A stretch of DNA of 64,000 nucleotides, from NCBI GenBank assembly GCA_951812305.1, contig CATOSB010000011.1:186001-250000 (forward strand), read 5' to 3'. The DNA comes from an uncultured Paracoccaceae bacterium. Lineage in GTDB: Bacteria > Pseudomonadota > Alphaproteobacteria > Rhodobacterales > Rhodobacteraceae. Positions within the stretch are counted from its first letter, which is position 1. Every line of letters starts with the position of its first letter. This document shows positions 17,140-26,219 of this stretch, piece by piece. The notes beneath the pieces were generated by a model. That model did not search any database. It was not told where the DNA came from and worked only from the letters and a program-made list of their open reading frames with translations. A program made the translations under genes and the position numbers.

Positions 17140-17889
17140 ATGGAACCGCTTGGAAATCTTCGCCTTGGCGTCAATATCGACCATGTCGCGACCGTGCGGA
17201 ACGCGCGCGGTTCGGCCTATCCCGATCCGATCCGCGCAGCGAAGATCGCTGAAGAAGCCGGGGCAGACGGGATCACGGCGCATCTGCGCGAAGATCGTCG
17301 GCACATTTCTGACGACGATATCGACCGGCTGGTGGAAAATCTCAGCGTTCCGCTGAACTTCGAAATGGCCGCAACGCCCGAAATGCAGGCGATTGCCCTG
17401 CGCCACAAACCCCATGCGGTTTGCATCGTGCCCGAAAAGCGCGAAGAGCGGACGACAGAAGGCGGATTGGAAGTTGCGCGCGAAGAAAACCAGCTGGCGC
17501 ATTTCATTGCGCCATTGGCGGATGCCGGTTGCCGTGTGTCGATTTTCATCGCCGCCGATAAGCGCCAGATCGAAGCTGCCGCGCGCATCGGCGCGGCGGT
17601 GGTTGAATTGCACACGGGCGCCTATTGCGACTTTCACGCCGAAGGCCGGTTGGAGGAGCGCGATGAAGAACTGACGCGGCTGCGCGATATGTCCGCCTTT
17701 GCGCATTCGCTGGGTCTGGAGGTTCATGCCGGTCATGGCCTGACCTATGACACGGTGAAACCCGTTGCCGCCTTTCCGGAAGTGATGGAGTTGAACATCG
17801 GCCATTTCCTTATCGGCGAGGCAATTTTCATGGGTCTGGAACCCGCGATTGCGGCGATGCGTAAACTGATGGACGAGGCGCGCGTATGA
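17140..17889 (+). CDS. pdxJ: Pyridoxine 5'-phosphate synthase
   Basis: 249 residues. RLGVNIDHVATVRNARGS, DGITAHLREDRRHI and ELNIGHFLIGEAIFMGL are the PdxJ signatures with the phosphate-binding and catalytic His/Glu residues. It joins aminoacetone phosphate and deoxyxylulose phosphate in the DXP-dependent vitamin B6 pathway. The stop overlaps the next gene by four bases. In many alphaproteobacteria acpS follows pdxJ; here a LysE exporter does. Confidence 0.97.
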   Translation: MEPLGNLRLGVNIDHVATVRNARGSAYPDPIRAAKIAEEAGADGITAHLREDRRHISDDDIDRLVENLSVPLNFEMAATPEMQAIALRHKPHAVCIVPEKREERTTEGGLEVAREENQLAHFIAPLADAGCRVSIFIAADKRQIEAAARIGAAVVELHTGAYCDFHAEGRLEERDEELTRLRDMSAFAHSLGLEVHAGHGLTYDTVKPVAAFPEVMELNIGHFLIGEAIFMGLEPAIAAMRKLMDEARV

Positions 17890-18509
17890 TCACACCTGAA
17901 TTCATTGCGATCTGGATTGCTTGGATGATGGCCGGTGGCTCGCCGGGGCCTGCAACATTGGGAATTGCCGGCACCGCGATGGCATCAGGCCGGTCCAGCG
18001 GGTTGGCATTCGCACTGGGTATTCTTGCCGGGTCGGCAACGTGGGGCATCGGCGCGGCGTTGGGCCTGTCGGCGATCATGCTAGCCAATGTCTGGCTGTT
18101 TGAGATCATCCGCTACATCGGCGTGGCGTATCTTGCCTGGCTGGCGCTGAAGGCGCTGCGTCGCGCCTTTGGGCCACAGGATGCAGCGATTGGGATGGCA
18201 CACAACGGTGGGTATCGGGTTCTGTTTGCCAAGGGCGCGGCCATTCACCTGACAAACCCGAAGGCCATTCTAAGCTGGGGGTCGATCTATGCGATCATCG
18301 CACCGCCGGGCGCGACCCCCGCCACCTTGTTCGCCTATTTCGGATTACTCTATGCCGGGTCGATCATGATTTTCATCGGTTACGCGTTTCTGTTTTCGTC
18401 AGCCCCGATGGTGCGCGCCTATTCCCGGGCGCGGCGCTGGTTCGATCTGGCCTTTGCCGGGTTTTTCGGGTTTGCAAGTTTCAAGATACTGACAGCGCGG
18501 TTGGGCTAG
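17886..18509 (+). CDS. LysE/RhtB family amino-acid exporter
   Basis: 207 residues with about six membrane segments. The N-terminal AGGSPGPATLGIAGTAMASG is the family's SPGP motif, and KGAAIHLTNPKAILSW marks the central NPK motif. The family exports amino acids or related metabolites; substrate not predictable. Translationally coupled to pdxJ (ATGA-type overlap at 17886-17889). Confidence 0.9.
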   Translation: MITPEFIAIWIAWMMAGGSPGPATLGIAGTAMASGRSSGLAFALGILAGSATWGIGAALGLSAIMLANVWLFEIIRYIGVAYLAWLALKALRRAFGPQDAAIGMAHNGGYRVLFAKGAAIHLTNPKAILSWGSIYAIIAPPGATPATLFAYFGLLYAGSIMIFIGYAFLFSSAPMVRAYSRARRWFDLAFAGFFGFASFKILTARLG

Positions 18510-18653
18510 AGCGGTTCGGGTTTATCGTTCTTGCATTTCCGCTGATCTGAAGTGGTCTTTCCTTTGTAGACGCAAGCCGCGCTGAGCGGAAATTCTCGGT
18601 GCCCGCTTCAGGCCAATTTGGCCAGTATGCAAGCGGCAAAACGAGTAAGCCCG

Positions 18654-20177
18654 TCACACGTTTCGAATGGCCGGGAACGCGCGCCTGATTTCGGCCTCCT
18701 GATCGGGCGTTAAATACCCGGGGTGGCGTTCTGCCAAAATCTCTCGCGCTCTTACTTTGGCACGTTCACGCGCATCAAGCCCGCCACCGGCCTCCCAGAC
18801 GCGCGGGGCCTCTCGGTCCGCGAGTGAAGGATAGTAATAATCCCGCTCCATCGCTGCCATCGTATCCGGCCCACCAAGGAAATGCCCCTCGCCCAGAACC
18901 GCGTTGCGGATCGCTTCAAAGCTCAGCGTCTCGGTCGTTACTTCCACCCCGCGCAGCACGCGATAAAGATGCCCGATCATTTCATTGTCCAGCACGAAAC
19001 CTTCGAAACTCGCGCCCATCAGCGCCGCCGTCATGCCCGCGCTTTCATAGATCATGTTGCCGCCTGCCAATCCGGCGGCGAGCGCGGTCACCCCCTTTTC
19101 CGCGCCCCATTGTGCATCCGGCACTTTCGAGTCCGTCATCGACGCCGCCACGCCGGACGGCAACCCCAGCCAATTGCTCAATTGCGCGGACGCGGCGTTC
19201 ATAACGGCGGTCTCGGCGCCGCCGCCGACAAATGCGCCGGTGCGCAGGTCGATGACGAAGGGCCAGTTGCCGAAGATCGTCGGGTGGCCGGGTTTGATGG
19301 TCTGGATCATCACCAGCCCGGCCAGCGTTTCCGCCAGTGAGTGCGCCAGAAAATTGGCCAAAGGCGCCGGGCCGGTTGCCCCGGCCTGCGCGGCAATAAG
19401 ACAGGCGATGGGAACACCGTGTTCAATGCAGGCGAACGTCACATCCACCGCATCCTCGCCGTATCTCAAAGGCGAGATAATCGGCGACACATGCGCTGTC
19501 ATAGTGGGGCGTTCAGCGAACTGGCCATCACAGGCGACGTTCAGCATCTCGACAATCGGCCCGACATATTCCCCGAGCGTGAAAGACATCGCCACTGGCT
19601 TGGAGGTGTTCTTCACCAGCGCATAGGCTATGTTCATCTCCTGCTCAAACACATCCTCGATGTCGGTCGCAATGCAACAGCGCGTGAACCACGCGATATT
19701 GTCCAGCCGGTCCTGAAGGCGCGTGAAATCGTGCAGATCGTCGAGAGTCGCGGGTCGGTACTGCCCCGTGTCCAGATCAAGCACCTGCACCGCCGCGCCG
19801 CCAGTACCGTAATGCACCGATTGGCCGCCGACGGTTACAGAACGCGCCGGGTCGCGCCCGTGCAGCGTGAGCTCTTTCGGCGCGGCCGCAATGGCCTCGC
19901 GAACAAGAGCGATTGGCAACAGAACCCTGTCGCCATTCGCAATAGCGCCTTTCGCGATAAGCAGGTCGGCCAGGTGCGTCGGCACTTCGCCCATCCCCAG
20001 CTCTGCCAGCACTTTCAGCGCCAGGTCAAAGATCGCCTTGCATTCCGCCTCGCTCAGAGGTCGGTATTGACCACCTGTCGGCCCCGGTGGCGCAGGGTTG
20101 ACCACCGGCGGGGCCGCCCGCTGCGCATGGCGCGCGGTCCGCCCGCCACCCCGCTTTGATTTTTTACCGTCCACCAT
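18654..20177 (-). CDS. MttB-superfamily (trimethylamine/glycine betaine) corrinoid methyltransferase
   Basis: 507 residues from ATG at 20177 (MVDGKKSKRGGGRTARHAQR, a basic N-terminal tail); the open frame extends 37 codons upstream without similarity. The body has the TIM-barrel features of the MttB superfamily: PLSEAECKAIFDLALKVLAE, VHYGTGGAAVQVLDLDTG, VTFACIEHGVPIACLIAAQA and ending in EAEIRRAFPAIR. There is no in-frame amber codon, so it belongs to the non-pyrrolysine branch, whose studied members include glycine betaine:corrinoid methyltransferase. No corrinoid-protein gene is adjacent. Confidence 0.87.
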   Translation of the reverse strand: MVDGKKSKRGGGRTARHAQRAAPPVVNPAPPGPTGGQYRPLSEAECKAIFDLALKVLAELGMGEVPTHLADLLIAKGAIANGDRVLLPIALVREAIAAAPKELTLHGRDPARSVTVGGQSVHYGTGGAAVQVLDLDTGQYRPATLDDLHDFTRLQDRLDNIAWFTRCCIATDIEDVFEQEMNIAYALVKNTSKPVAMSFTLGEYVGPIVEMLNVACDGQFAERPTMTAHVSPIISPLRYGEDAVDVTFACIEHGVPIACLIAAQAGATGPAPLANFLAHSLAETLAGLVMIQTIKPGHPTIFGNWPFVIDLRTGAFVGGGAETAVMNAASAQLSNWLGLPSGVAASMTDSKVPDAQWGAEKGVTALAAGLAGGNMIYESAGMTAALMGASFEGFVLDNEMIGHLYRVLRGVEVTTETLSFEAIRNAVLGEGHFLGGPDTMAAMERDYYYPSLADREAPRVWEAGGGLDARERAKVRAREILAERHPGYLTPDQEAEIRRAFPAIRNV

Positions 20178-20475
20178 TGATTGGCAGAAAGGCGCAATTG
20201 AATCACCGTGGCAAGCGCAATTGCGACATAGGATAGCTTTCCAGAAATGCACGCTTTTGACAGCCCTCCAAAAGTGTTGCTGATGCACAATTGAACTTGG
20301 CTGACACTCTGTCGTGCAGTGACCGAAGCCGCTCCAACAACCGCAAAGAGTTGACTATTTCCACTATTTAAGGGAGATTTGTTGTCGCTATAGACGCCAA
20401 TTGCGCGACTTGCGTGTCTGTTTTTAGGCGAGTCCGGGCGCATTATTTCAAGCTAACAATTGATTGGAGGGTAAA
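20178..20475. other. 298-bp divergent intergenic region
   Basis: Lies between the starts of the MttB-like gene and the small membrane gene, so it must hold both promoters. By eye it is AT-richer than its flanks and has repeated CGCAATTG/CAATTGCG words (around 20195, 20217 and 20398). I see no clear -35/-10 pair and no dispersed repeat here. Confidence 0.4.
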
Positions 20476-20832
20476 ATGACAACCGCTGACAGAATCGATG
20501 CACTTCACGCCCTTGCTATGAAGGAGCATCTGGAAAAGCAAAGGAGCAGGTTCCGAACGCTTGTTGGCTTCTTTGTATTTTGTTTTCTCGCAATTTCGTC
20601 GTCTGTGTACCTTCTTTGGCAACCGCCACCCGGATTTGCGCCGCCCACAGATTTTCAAATCTCGGGCCACACGAGCTATCTCATTTTTCTTCTGGTTGGA
20701 ACCGTACTCGGTTTCACGGGTCTCGTTGTATACGCGGTGGTGTTGATCCGGAGACAAGTTGATGTCGCGGATGGATTGATGAACGTCATTTCAATATTGC
20801 TGGCCGAGCAATCCGGCCGCTCAAGCAATTGA
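20476..20832 (+). CDS. Small two-TM membrane protein of unknown function
   Basis: 118 residues from ATG at 20476, with GGAGG at 20466-20470. An N-terminal charged amphipathic part (~1-28) is followed by two membrane segments (~30-52 and ~72-94) separated by a Pro-rich periplasmic loop, and a short cytoplasmic tail. I do not recognise a family. It lies 15 bp before another small membrane-protein gene with its own GGAGG site, so the two form an operon. Composition is AT-richer than the neighbours. Confidence 0.68.
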   Translation: MTTADRIDALHALAMKEHLEKQRSRFRTLVGFFVFCFLAISSSVYLLWQPPPGFAPPTDFQISGHTSYLIFLLVGTVLGFTGLVVYAVVLIRRQVDVADGLMNVISILLAEQSGRSSN

Positions 20833-21084
20833 TCGGAGGATTGGAAAATGCCGATATCTGACGCAGAAGTTGCGGATGCTCAACGGGTCACTGCAAGTAT
20901 CAAAGAAGAACTGAAGGCAATCTTGGACAACCTGAGCTGGTTTCAGATCATTTCGATTGGCGTGGCTACTGCGCTGACAATCTGGGCGACAATTGCCACA
21001 TGCACCACGCTGGCTGCCGCAATCGCTACGGCAACCGGACCCGTCGCGCTGGCGGCTTACGTTAAATGCATTTTGGCGGCCCTA

Positions 21085-22133
21085 GAGCGTCGTCCTTGAA
21101 ATCTGAATCGATGGGATTCCCACGTGGCAGGTTTTGTGATTCACCATATGTGGAGGTGGATCATGGGCAAATCGCTATCACTGGATATTCGGGAACGTGT
21201 CGTCGCTTTGGTTGATGACGGCCTTTCCTGCCATGAGGCTGCGCGGCGTTTACGGATATCAGCTGCCAGCGCGGTGCGGATCATGCAACGTAAGAGGCGA
21301 ACGGGTGGGGTGAGAGCTGCGCCTCAAGGCCGCCCTCGGCGCAGCAAGCTGGATGTGGTCTCAAACTGGCTTAAGACACGCGTGGAAGCCGAGCCGGATA
21401 TCACTATGCCGGAACTGGCCGAGGTGCTGAAACAGGAACATGCCCTCACCGCGACACCGGCGATGCTCTCGCGTTATCTGATCCATCGTCTTGGGTTCAC
21501 ATATAAAAAAATCCCTGATCGCGACGGAGCGGCTGCGCAAACGGGTGCGCGCTGCCAGGTACGAGTGGCAGCACCGCCGGATGCCGAGGATGCGCCTTGA
21601 GCCGCACCGGCTGGTTTTTATCGACGAAACAGCTGTCACGACCAAGATGACACGGCTTCGTGGTCGATCCCCACGCGGCACCCGGCTGGAAGCCGACGCG
21701 CCCTTCGGCCACTGGCGCACCCAGACCTTCATCGCGGGCCTGCGGATCGACGAACTCAGCGCCCCCTGGGTGCTGGACGGCCCCATGAACCGCGCCGCGT
21801 TCGACCTCTACATCGAGACCCAGCTGGCTCCAACGTTGCAGCCGGGCGATGTGGTGATCGCCGACAACCTGTCATCGCACAAATCGGCCAATGCGCAGGA
21901 ACTGCTGAAGTCGCAAGGCAGCTGGCTGCTCTTCCTGCCGCCGTATTCGCCCGATCTCAACCCGATCGAAATGGCGTACTCGAAACTCAAGGCACACCTG
22001 CGTCGGCTCAAGGCCCGCACCTTCGACGCCCTTTTCCAATCCGTCGCCCAAACCTGCGACCTCTTCCCGCCAACCGAGTGCCGAAACCTCTTCAAAGCTG
22101 CCGGATATGTTGCAGATTAGATGGACGACGCTC
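21085..22133 (+). mobile_element. IS630-family insertion sequence (about 1.05 kb)
   Basis: Bounded by perfect 14-bp inverted ends: CTAGAGCGTCGTCC at 21082-21095 and GGACGACGCTCTAG at 22123-22136, which include the duplicated TA target (21083-21084 and 22134-22135) typical of IS630/Tc1-mariner elements. It encodes one DDE transposase in two overlapping frames. It interrupts a small membrane-protein gene. Confidence 0.95.
21163..22120 (+). CDS. IS630-family transposase, two frames (orfA-orfB)
   Basis: The first frame starts at ATG 21163 (GGAGG upstream; MGKSLSLDIRERVVALVDDG) with a helix-turn-helix and winged region, and stops at 21600. The second frame, open to 22120, carries the DDE residues: VFIDETAV, VVIADNLSSHKS and PDLNPIEMAYSKLK. 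The frames join at a run of seven A at about 21504-21510: reading on with one A skipped gives the family sequence GFTYKKSLIATERLR. This is either +1 frameshifting/slippage or a single-base insertion. Full length would be about 318 residues. Confidence 0.9.
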
Positions 22134-22434
22134 TAGCACTCGTGGTGGCGTTGATTATGGTTTTTGCGAAACTCATAGACGCCGCGCAGGAGGTCGGACG
22201 CGTCAAAGGCAAGGTCGAAGGATTGATCGAAATCCTGACGTCAGGCCCGTCTGAACCAGAAGGAGGTTAACCCACCTCTGCGGCCCTAAGTCCGCGCGCT
22301 CTGCCGCGCCAGTTCTTCGGATTGCCGAAAGCGGATTTTCGCCTTTGGTGAATGTCTTTCGGCGGTTGTGATTCCGGCTTGACTGCGATCCCAGTTTAAC
22401 TGGAAGTTCCGCGTGAAGAGCGGAGTTTCAGCCT

Positions 22435-24846
22435 ATGAAATCAACGACACGCGCAGTGGTCATTGGCGGCGGGATCGCCGGGTGTTCAACGCTGTACCAC
22501 CTGACGCAAGAGGGATGGTCGGACGTGGTGCTGATTGAGCGCGATGAGCTGACGTCTGGCACCACCTGGCATTCTGCGGCGCAGGTCACGAATTTCGGCA
22601 TGAACCAGACGATGGTCGGGCTGAAATCGCATTCGATCAAGCTCTACAAGGAACTGCGCGACGATCCCGACTATCCGGTTGGTTATAACCACGGCGATGG
22701 CGGCATCCGGCTGGCCAATGACGAACGCACGATGGAGGGGTACAGGCACTTCGCCTCGATGGCGAAGGGCATGGGCGTGGACTACGAGGTGATCGATGCC
22801 GCCGAATGCCAACGGCGCAATCCGTTGATCTCCACCGACAACCTGATTGGCGGGTTGTGGGACGGCGAAGACGGTCATATCGACCCGGCGCAATTATGCG
22901 CGGCACTGACGCGGCGCGCACGCAAGGCGGGGGCAGAGGTCTATCGCAAAACTCCTGTGACAGGGCTGACACAGCACAAGGACCATTCCTGGACGGTGCA
23001 TACTGACAAGGGCGACATCGATTGCGAGGTCGTGGTCAACGCGGGCGGCTATCGCGTGAACGAGGTTGGCGCGATGATGGGTGTGCAGCATCCGGTTGCC
23101 TCGATGGAGCACCAGTACTTCCTGACCGAGGAAATCCCCGCCGTGCGCGACGCCGGCCATCGCATCCCGCTGCTGCGCTGTCCGATCAGCGATTATTACT
23201 GCCGACAGGAAAAGAATGGCCTTCTGATCGGGTTCTATGAACAGGATTGCAAAACCTGGGGTATGGACGGCATTTCGCCGGATTTCACGATGGATTTGTG
23301 CCCGGACGATCTGGAGCGTGTGACCGATGTGTTGGAAGGCGCAATAGAACGGATGCCGGTGCTGGCAGAAACCGGTATCCACACCATCGTCAACGGCCCG
23401 ATCACCTATACCATTGACGGTGCGCCGCTGGTCGGGCCTGTGCCGGGCAAGCGCAATGCGTTTTGCATCATCGGCCTGCGTGCTGGTCTGGGTGAAGGCG
23501 GTGGCCACGGATGGCTGTTGGCGCAGCAGATTGTGCATGGCGAGGCATGTTACGACACGTGGGTGATCGACCCGCGCCGGTTCACCGGGCATGGCAATGT
23601 CGAACTGACGGCGCTGAAAGCCATTGAGGATTATCAGAACGAATTCCGCTATCACTTCCCGCATGAGCACCGCCCCGCCGGTCGGCCTTGTAAGACCACG
23701 CCGCTGACGCCGGTGCTGGCAGCGGAAGGCGCTGAATTCACAACCGTGAACGGCTGGGAGCGGGTGGATTACATCAAGCCATCGCCCGATTTCACCGAAA
23801 CCCATTCATTCCGGTTCAACGAAGTTTTCGATGTTGTCGCTGCGGAGGTGAACGCCGTACAAAACAGCGTCGCGCTGACTGAGGTGAACGGCTTCAACCG
23901 AATGGAAATCGCAGGAGACGGCGCGCGGGACTTCCTTGACTACTTAATCTGCGGCCGTGTGACGCGGAAACCCGGTCGCGTGGGGCTTGGCTATATGCTG
24001 AACCACCACGGTATGCTGAAGGGAGAGGTGACGGTTGCCAACCTGCCCGATGACCGCATCTGGTTGGGGTCGGCGGCGGCGGCGGAATGGCATGATATGG
24101 ACTGGCTCAACGCCCATGCGCCAAACAACGTTACGCTGACATCACTTGCCAACGATCATACGATCCTTCTTCTTGCTGGCCCGAAATCCCGAGATGTTCT
24201 GTCAGGAGCATCGCGAGGCGACTGGTCGGCCAAAGTTTTTCCGTGGTTGTCCGTGCGCGAGGCTTTCATCGGCATTGCCCCGGCAGTCGTCATGGCGGTC
24301 AGCTTCTCGGGTGAACTGGCCTATGAAATCCACGTCCCCAATAACCAGCTTTATGCGGCTTATCTGGCACTGCGCGCGGCGGGTGATCCGCTGGGGTTAA
24401 AGCTTTTTGGCGCAAGGGCGGTGGAGTCGATGCGCCTTGAGAAGGGTTACTTGCACTGGAAGGCAGATATTCTGACCGAATTCGACCCGTTCGAAACCGG
24501 GCTGGATCGCTTCGTGAAAATGGACAAGGATTTCCTGGGGCGAGACTCATTAGAGCTTCGCCGCCTCGACGGCCCATCGCGAAAGCTGGTGACGCTGACA
24601 CTCGACAGCCCCGACGCGCCTGCCTATCCCGGCGCCTCTGTGATGCTTGGCGACAAGGTCGTCGGGACGGTCACGTCAGGCGACTGGGGCCACCGGGTTG
24701 GAAAGAACCTTGCCTATGCATTTGTCGAGCCGAAACTTGCAGCCCATGGATCGGAGTTGGCCATTGACGTCATCGGCCAGAGCGTCCCGGCCACCGTGGT
24801 GGCGCGGTGTCTATATGATCCGGAAAACGAGCGTGTGAGGGTTTAG
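22435..24846 (+). CDS. FAD-dependent dehydrogenase with GcvT domain (dimethylglycine/sarcosine dehydrogenase type)
   Basis: 803 residues. The N-terminal DAO-type FAD domain (~1-400) has VVIGGGIAGCSTLYHL and SGTTWHSAAQVTNFG, where the family's covalent-FAD/active-site His region lies. A FAO_M-like linker follows, then a GcvT THF-binding domain and C-terminal barrel (~430-803; LAGPKSRDVLSG, FSGELAYEIHVP, ESMRLEKGYLHW). Such enzymes oxidise N-methyl groups and hand the formaldehyde unit to tetrahydrofolate. With the MttB-like gene nearby, betaine-derived dimethylglycine or sarcosine is a good guess. Starts after a 164-bp gap from the split membrane gene. Confidence 0.9.
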   Translation: MKSTTRAVVIGGGIAGCSTLYHLTQEGWSDVVLIERDELTSGTTWHSAAQVTNFGMNQTMVGLKSHSIKLYKELRDDPDYPVGYNHGDGGIRLANDERTMEGYRHFASMAKGMGVDYEVIDAAECQRRNPLISTDNLIGGLWDGEDGHIDPAQLCAALTRRARKAGAEVYRKTPVTGLTQHKDHSWTVHTDKGDIDCEVVVNAGGYRVNEVGAMMGVQHPVASMEHQYFLTEEIPAVRDAGHRIPLLRCPISDYYCRQEKNGLLIGFYEQDCKTWGMDGISPDFTMDLCPDDLERVTDVLEGAIERMPVLAETGIHTIVNGPITYTIDGAPLVGPVPGKRNAFCIIGLRAGLGEGGGHGWLLAQQIVHGEACYDTWVIDPRRFTGHGNVELTALKAIEDYQNEFRYHFPHEHRPAGRPCKTTPLTPVLAAEGAEFTTVNGWERVDYIKPSPDFTETHSFRFNEVFDVVAAEVNAVQNSVALTEVNGFNRMEIAGDGARDFLDYLICGRVTRKPGRVGLGYMLNHHGMLKGEVTVANLPDDRIWLGSAAAAEWHDMDWLNAHAPNNVTLTSLANDHTILLLAGPKSRDVLSGASRGDWSAKVFPWLSVREAFIGIAPAVVMAVSFSGELAYEIHVPNNQLYAAYLALRAAGDPLGLKLFGARAVESMRLEKGYLHWKADILTEFDPFETGLDRFVKMDKDFLGRDSLELRRLDGPSRKLVTLTLDSPDAPAYPGASVMLGDKVVGTVTSGDWGHRVGKNLAYAFVEPKLAAHGSELAIDVIGQSVPATVVARCLYDPENERVRV

Positions 24847-24930
24847 TAGTCGGCGCCTCGCAAAAAACGCTTTTGTCACTGCTGCAAAGGACATCCACGT
24901 CGGTCCTGAGCGATTATCGTGCACTTTGTG

Positions 24931-25110
24931 CCAAGCCGCGCGATTGCCTGCCCGTGGGTTGGCGAACCAACGATGCCATTTGCCCGTTTATTCCGCCAAG
25001 TTCGTCGAACCCAAATAGCTGTCCCCCAGCCTTACAAAATCGCCAGCCCGCGGGGACAGGCAGGTGATCGCGCGGCGGCCCGAGGGGCCTTGATTCCGCG
25101 CGGAGTGGTT
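24931..25110. repeat. Long-hairpin repeat family, copy A
   Basis: Left arm GCGATTGCCTGCCCGT (24940-24955) pairs with ACAGGCAGGTGATCGC (25056-25071) using two G-T wobbles and one mismatch; AATCGCCAGCCCG lies just inside the right arm. It is followed by the second hairpin CGCGGCGGCCCGAGGGGCC ... CCGCGCGG. No clear 20-bp terminal motif is seen in this copy. It fills the convergent gap between the GcvT-type gene and aglK. Confidence 0.75.
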
Positions 25111-25132
25111 CCTCCCCGCGATGGGTAATTCT

Positions 25133-26218
25133 CTATCGCAGCGCCTTACCTTCGTGGAATACGTGAACTTTTGCGGGGTCCGCAGCCATCCGCACCACCT
25201 GTCCGCGCATGTCGTCAATTGTCCCGGGCAGCTTGGCAATTGACCCAGTTTCGGACCCCTCTCGCGCCTCGAAATACAGCACCGTCACCTCGCCCAGCGC
25301 TTCGATGTAATCCACTTTGCCCTCAATCAGGAAATCGCCTTCGGCTAACGTGAGGTCTTCCGGGCGGACGCCGACATTGACTGATTTACCCTTGTCGGAT
25401 TCGGTCGTCTTGATTGCGGCGATTGCCGTACCGCCCCCATCAAGTGCGATTTTGGTGGTCGTGCCAGTTTCCACGATCTTACCGGGCAACAGGTTCATTG
25501 CCGGTGAGCCGATGAACTGCGCGACAAATTCGTTGTCGGGCCGTTCATAAAGTTCCAACGGAGAGCCAACCTGTGCGATGCCTTTATTGGCGAGCACCAC
25601 GATCTTGTCGGCCAGTGTCATTGCCTCGACCTGATCGTGGGTGACATAGACCATCGTGCTGTCAGGCATGGATTCTTTCAGCCGTGCAATTTCGATCCGG
25701 GTCGCCACGCGTAAGGCGGCGTCTAGGTTCGAAAGCGGCTCGTCGAAGAGATAAACCTTTGGGTCGCGGACGATCGAGCGTCCGATTGCAACCCTTTGTC
25801 GCTGACCGCCGGACAGCGCTTTGGGCAGACGGTCGAGATATTCAACCAGTTGCAGGATCTTTGCGGCCTTATCGACGGCAGCGTCGATTTCCTCTTTAGA
25901 CTTTTTCGCGATTTTGAGCGCGAATGACATGTTCTCACGCACGGTCATATGCGGATACAAAGCATAGGACTGGAACACCATCGCAATGCCACGTTGCGCG
26001 GGCGGCACGTCATTGACGACCATCCCGTCTATTTCCAGTGTGCCGCCGGTGATCTTTTCCAGCCCCGCGATCATTCGCAAAAGCGTGGACTTGCCGCAAC
26101 CTGACGGCCCGACGAACACGATCAGCTCGCCCTTCTTGATGTCGAGGTTGATGTTGTTCAGCACGTTGACCGCGCCGCCATATGTCTTTTCGATGTCAGT
26201 CAGTTTCAGGTCTGCCAT
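25133..26218 (-). CDS. aglK: Alpha-glucoside ABC transporter ATPase
   Basis: 361 residues of the MalK/UgpC type. Walker A is GPSGCGKST (~36-44), the signature LSGGQRQRV (~134) and Walker B YLFDEPLSNLD; the C-terminal TOBE/regulatory domain includes NVGVRPEDLTLAEGDFLIEG. It powers sugar import with the AglF/AglG permeases. It begins two bases after the aglA stop and is the last gene of the operon. Confidence 0.93.
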   Translation of the reverse strand: MADLKLTDIEKTYGGAVNVLNNINLDIKKGELIVFVGPSGCGKSTLLRMIAGLEKITGGTLEIDGMVVNDVPPAQRGIAMVFQSYALYPHMTVRENMSFALKIAKKSKEEIDAAVDKAAKILQLVEYLDRLPKALSGGQRQRVAIGRSIVRDPKVYLFDEPLSNLDAALRVATRIEIARLKESMPDSTMVYVTHDQVEAMTLADKIVVLANKGIAQVGSPLELYERPDNEFVAQFIGSPAMNLLPGKIVETGTTTKIALDGGGTAIAAIKTTESDKGKSVNVGVRPEDLTLAEGDFLIEGKVDYIEALGEVTVLYFEAREGSETGSIAKLPGTIDDMRGQVVRMAADPAKVHVFHEGKALR

Positions 26219-26219
26219 G

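Larger units (their letters stand above)
20848..22270 (+). pseudogene. Small membrane-protein gene split by the IS630 element
   Basis: The 5' part (20848-21084, 79 codons, GGAGG upstream) now runs into the element and ends after ERRP. Removing the element and one TA copy joins codon CTA at 21082-21084 directly and in frame to 22136-22270, which ends GGAGGTTAA. The restored protein has 123 residues: an acidic N-terminal helix, a hydrophobic segment (~31-52, with a Cys-Thr-Thr turn), a second hydrophobic segment around the junction (~62-92) and a charged tail. Clean frame restoration shows the gene was intact before insertion and the insertion is recent. Family not recognised. Confidence 0.88.

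Noticed and set aside
18654..20177. Pyrrolysine-containing trimethylamine methyltransferase
   Set aside because: No in-frame amber codon is present; the frame is continuous, so it is the non-pyrrolysine type.
22378..22398. TTGACT ... TTTAAC as promoter before the GcvT-type gene
   Set aside because: Spacing of ten bases is too short.
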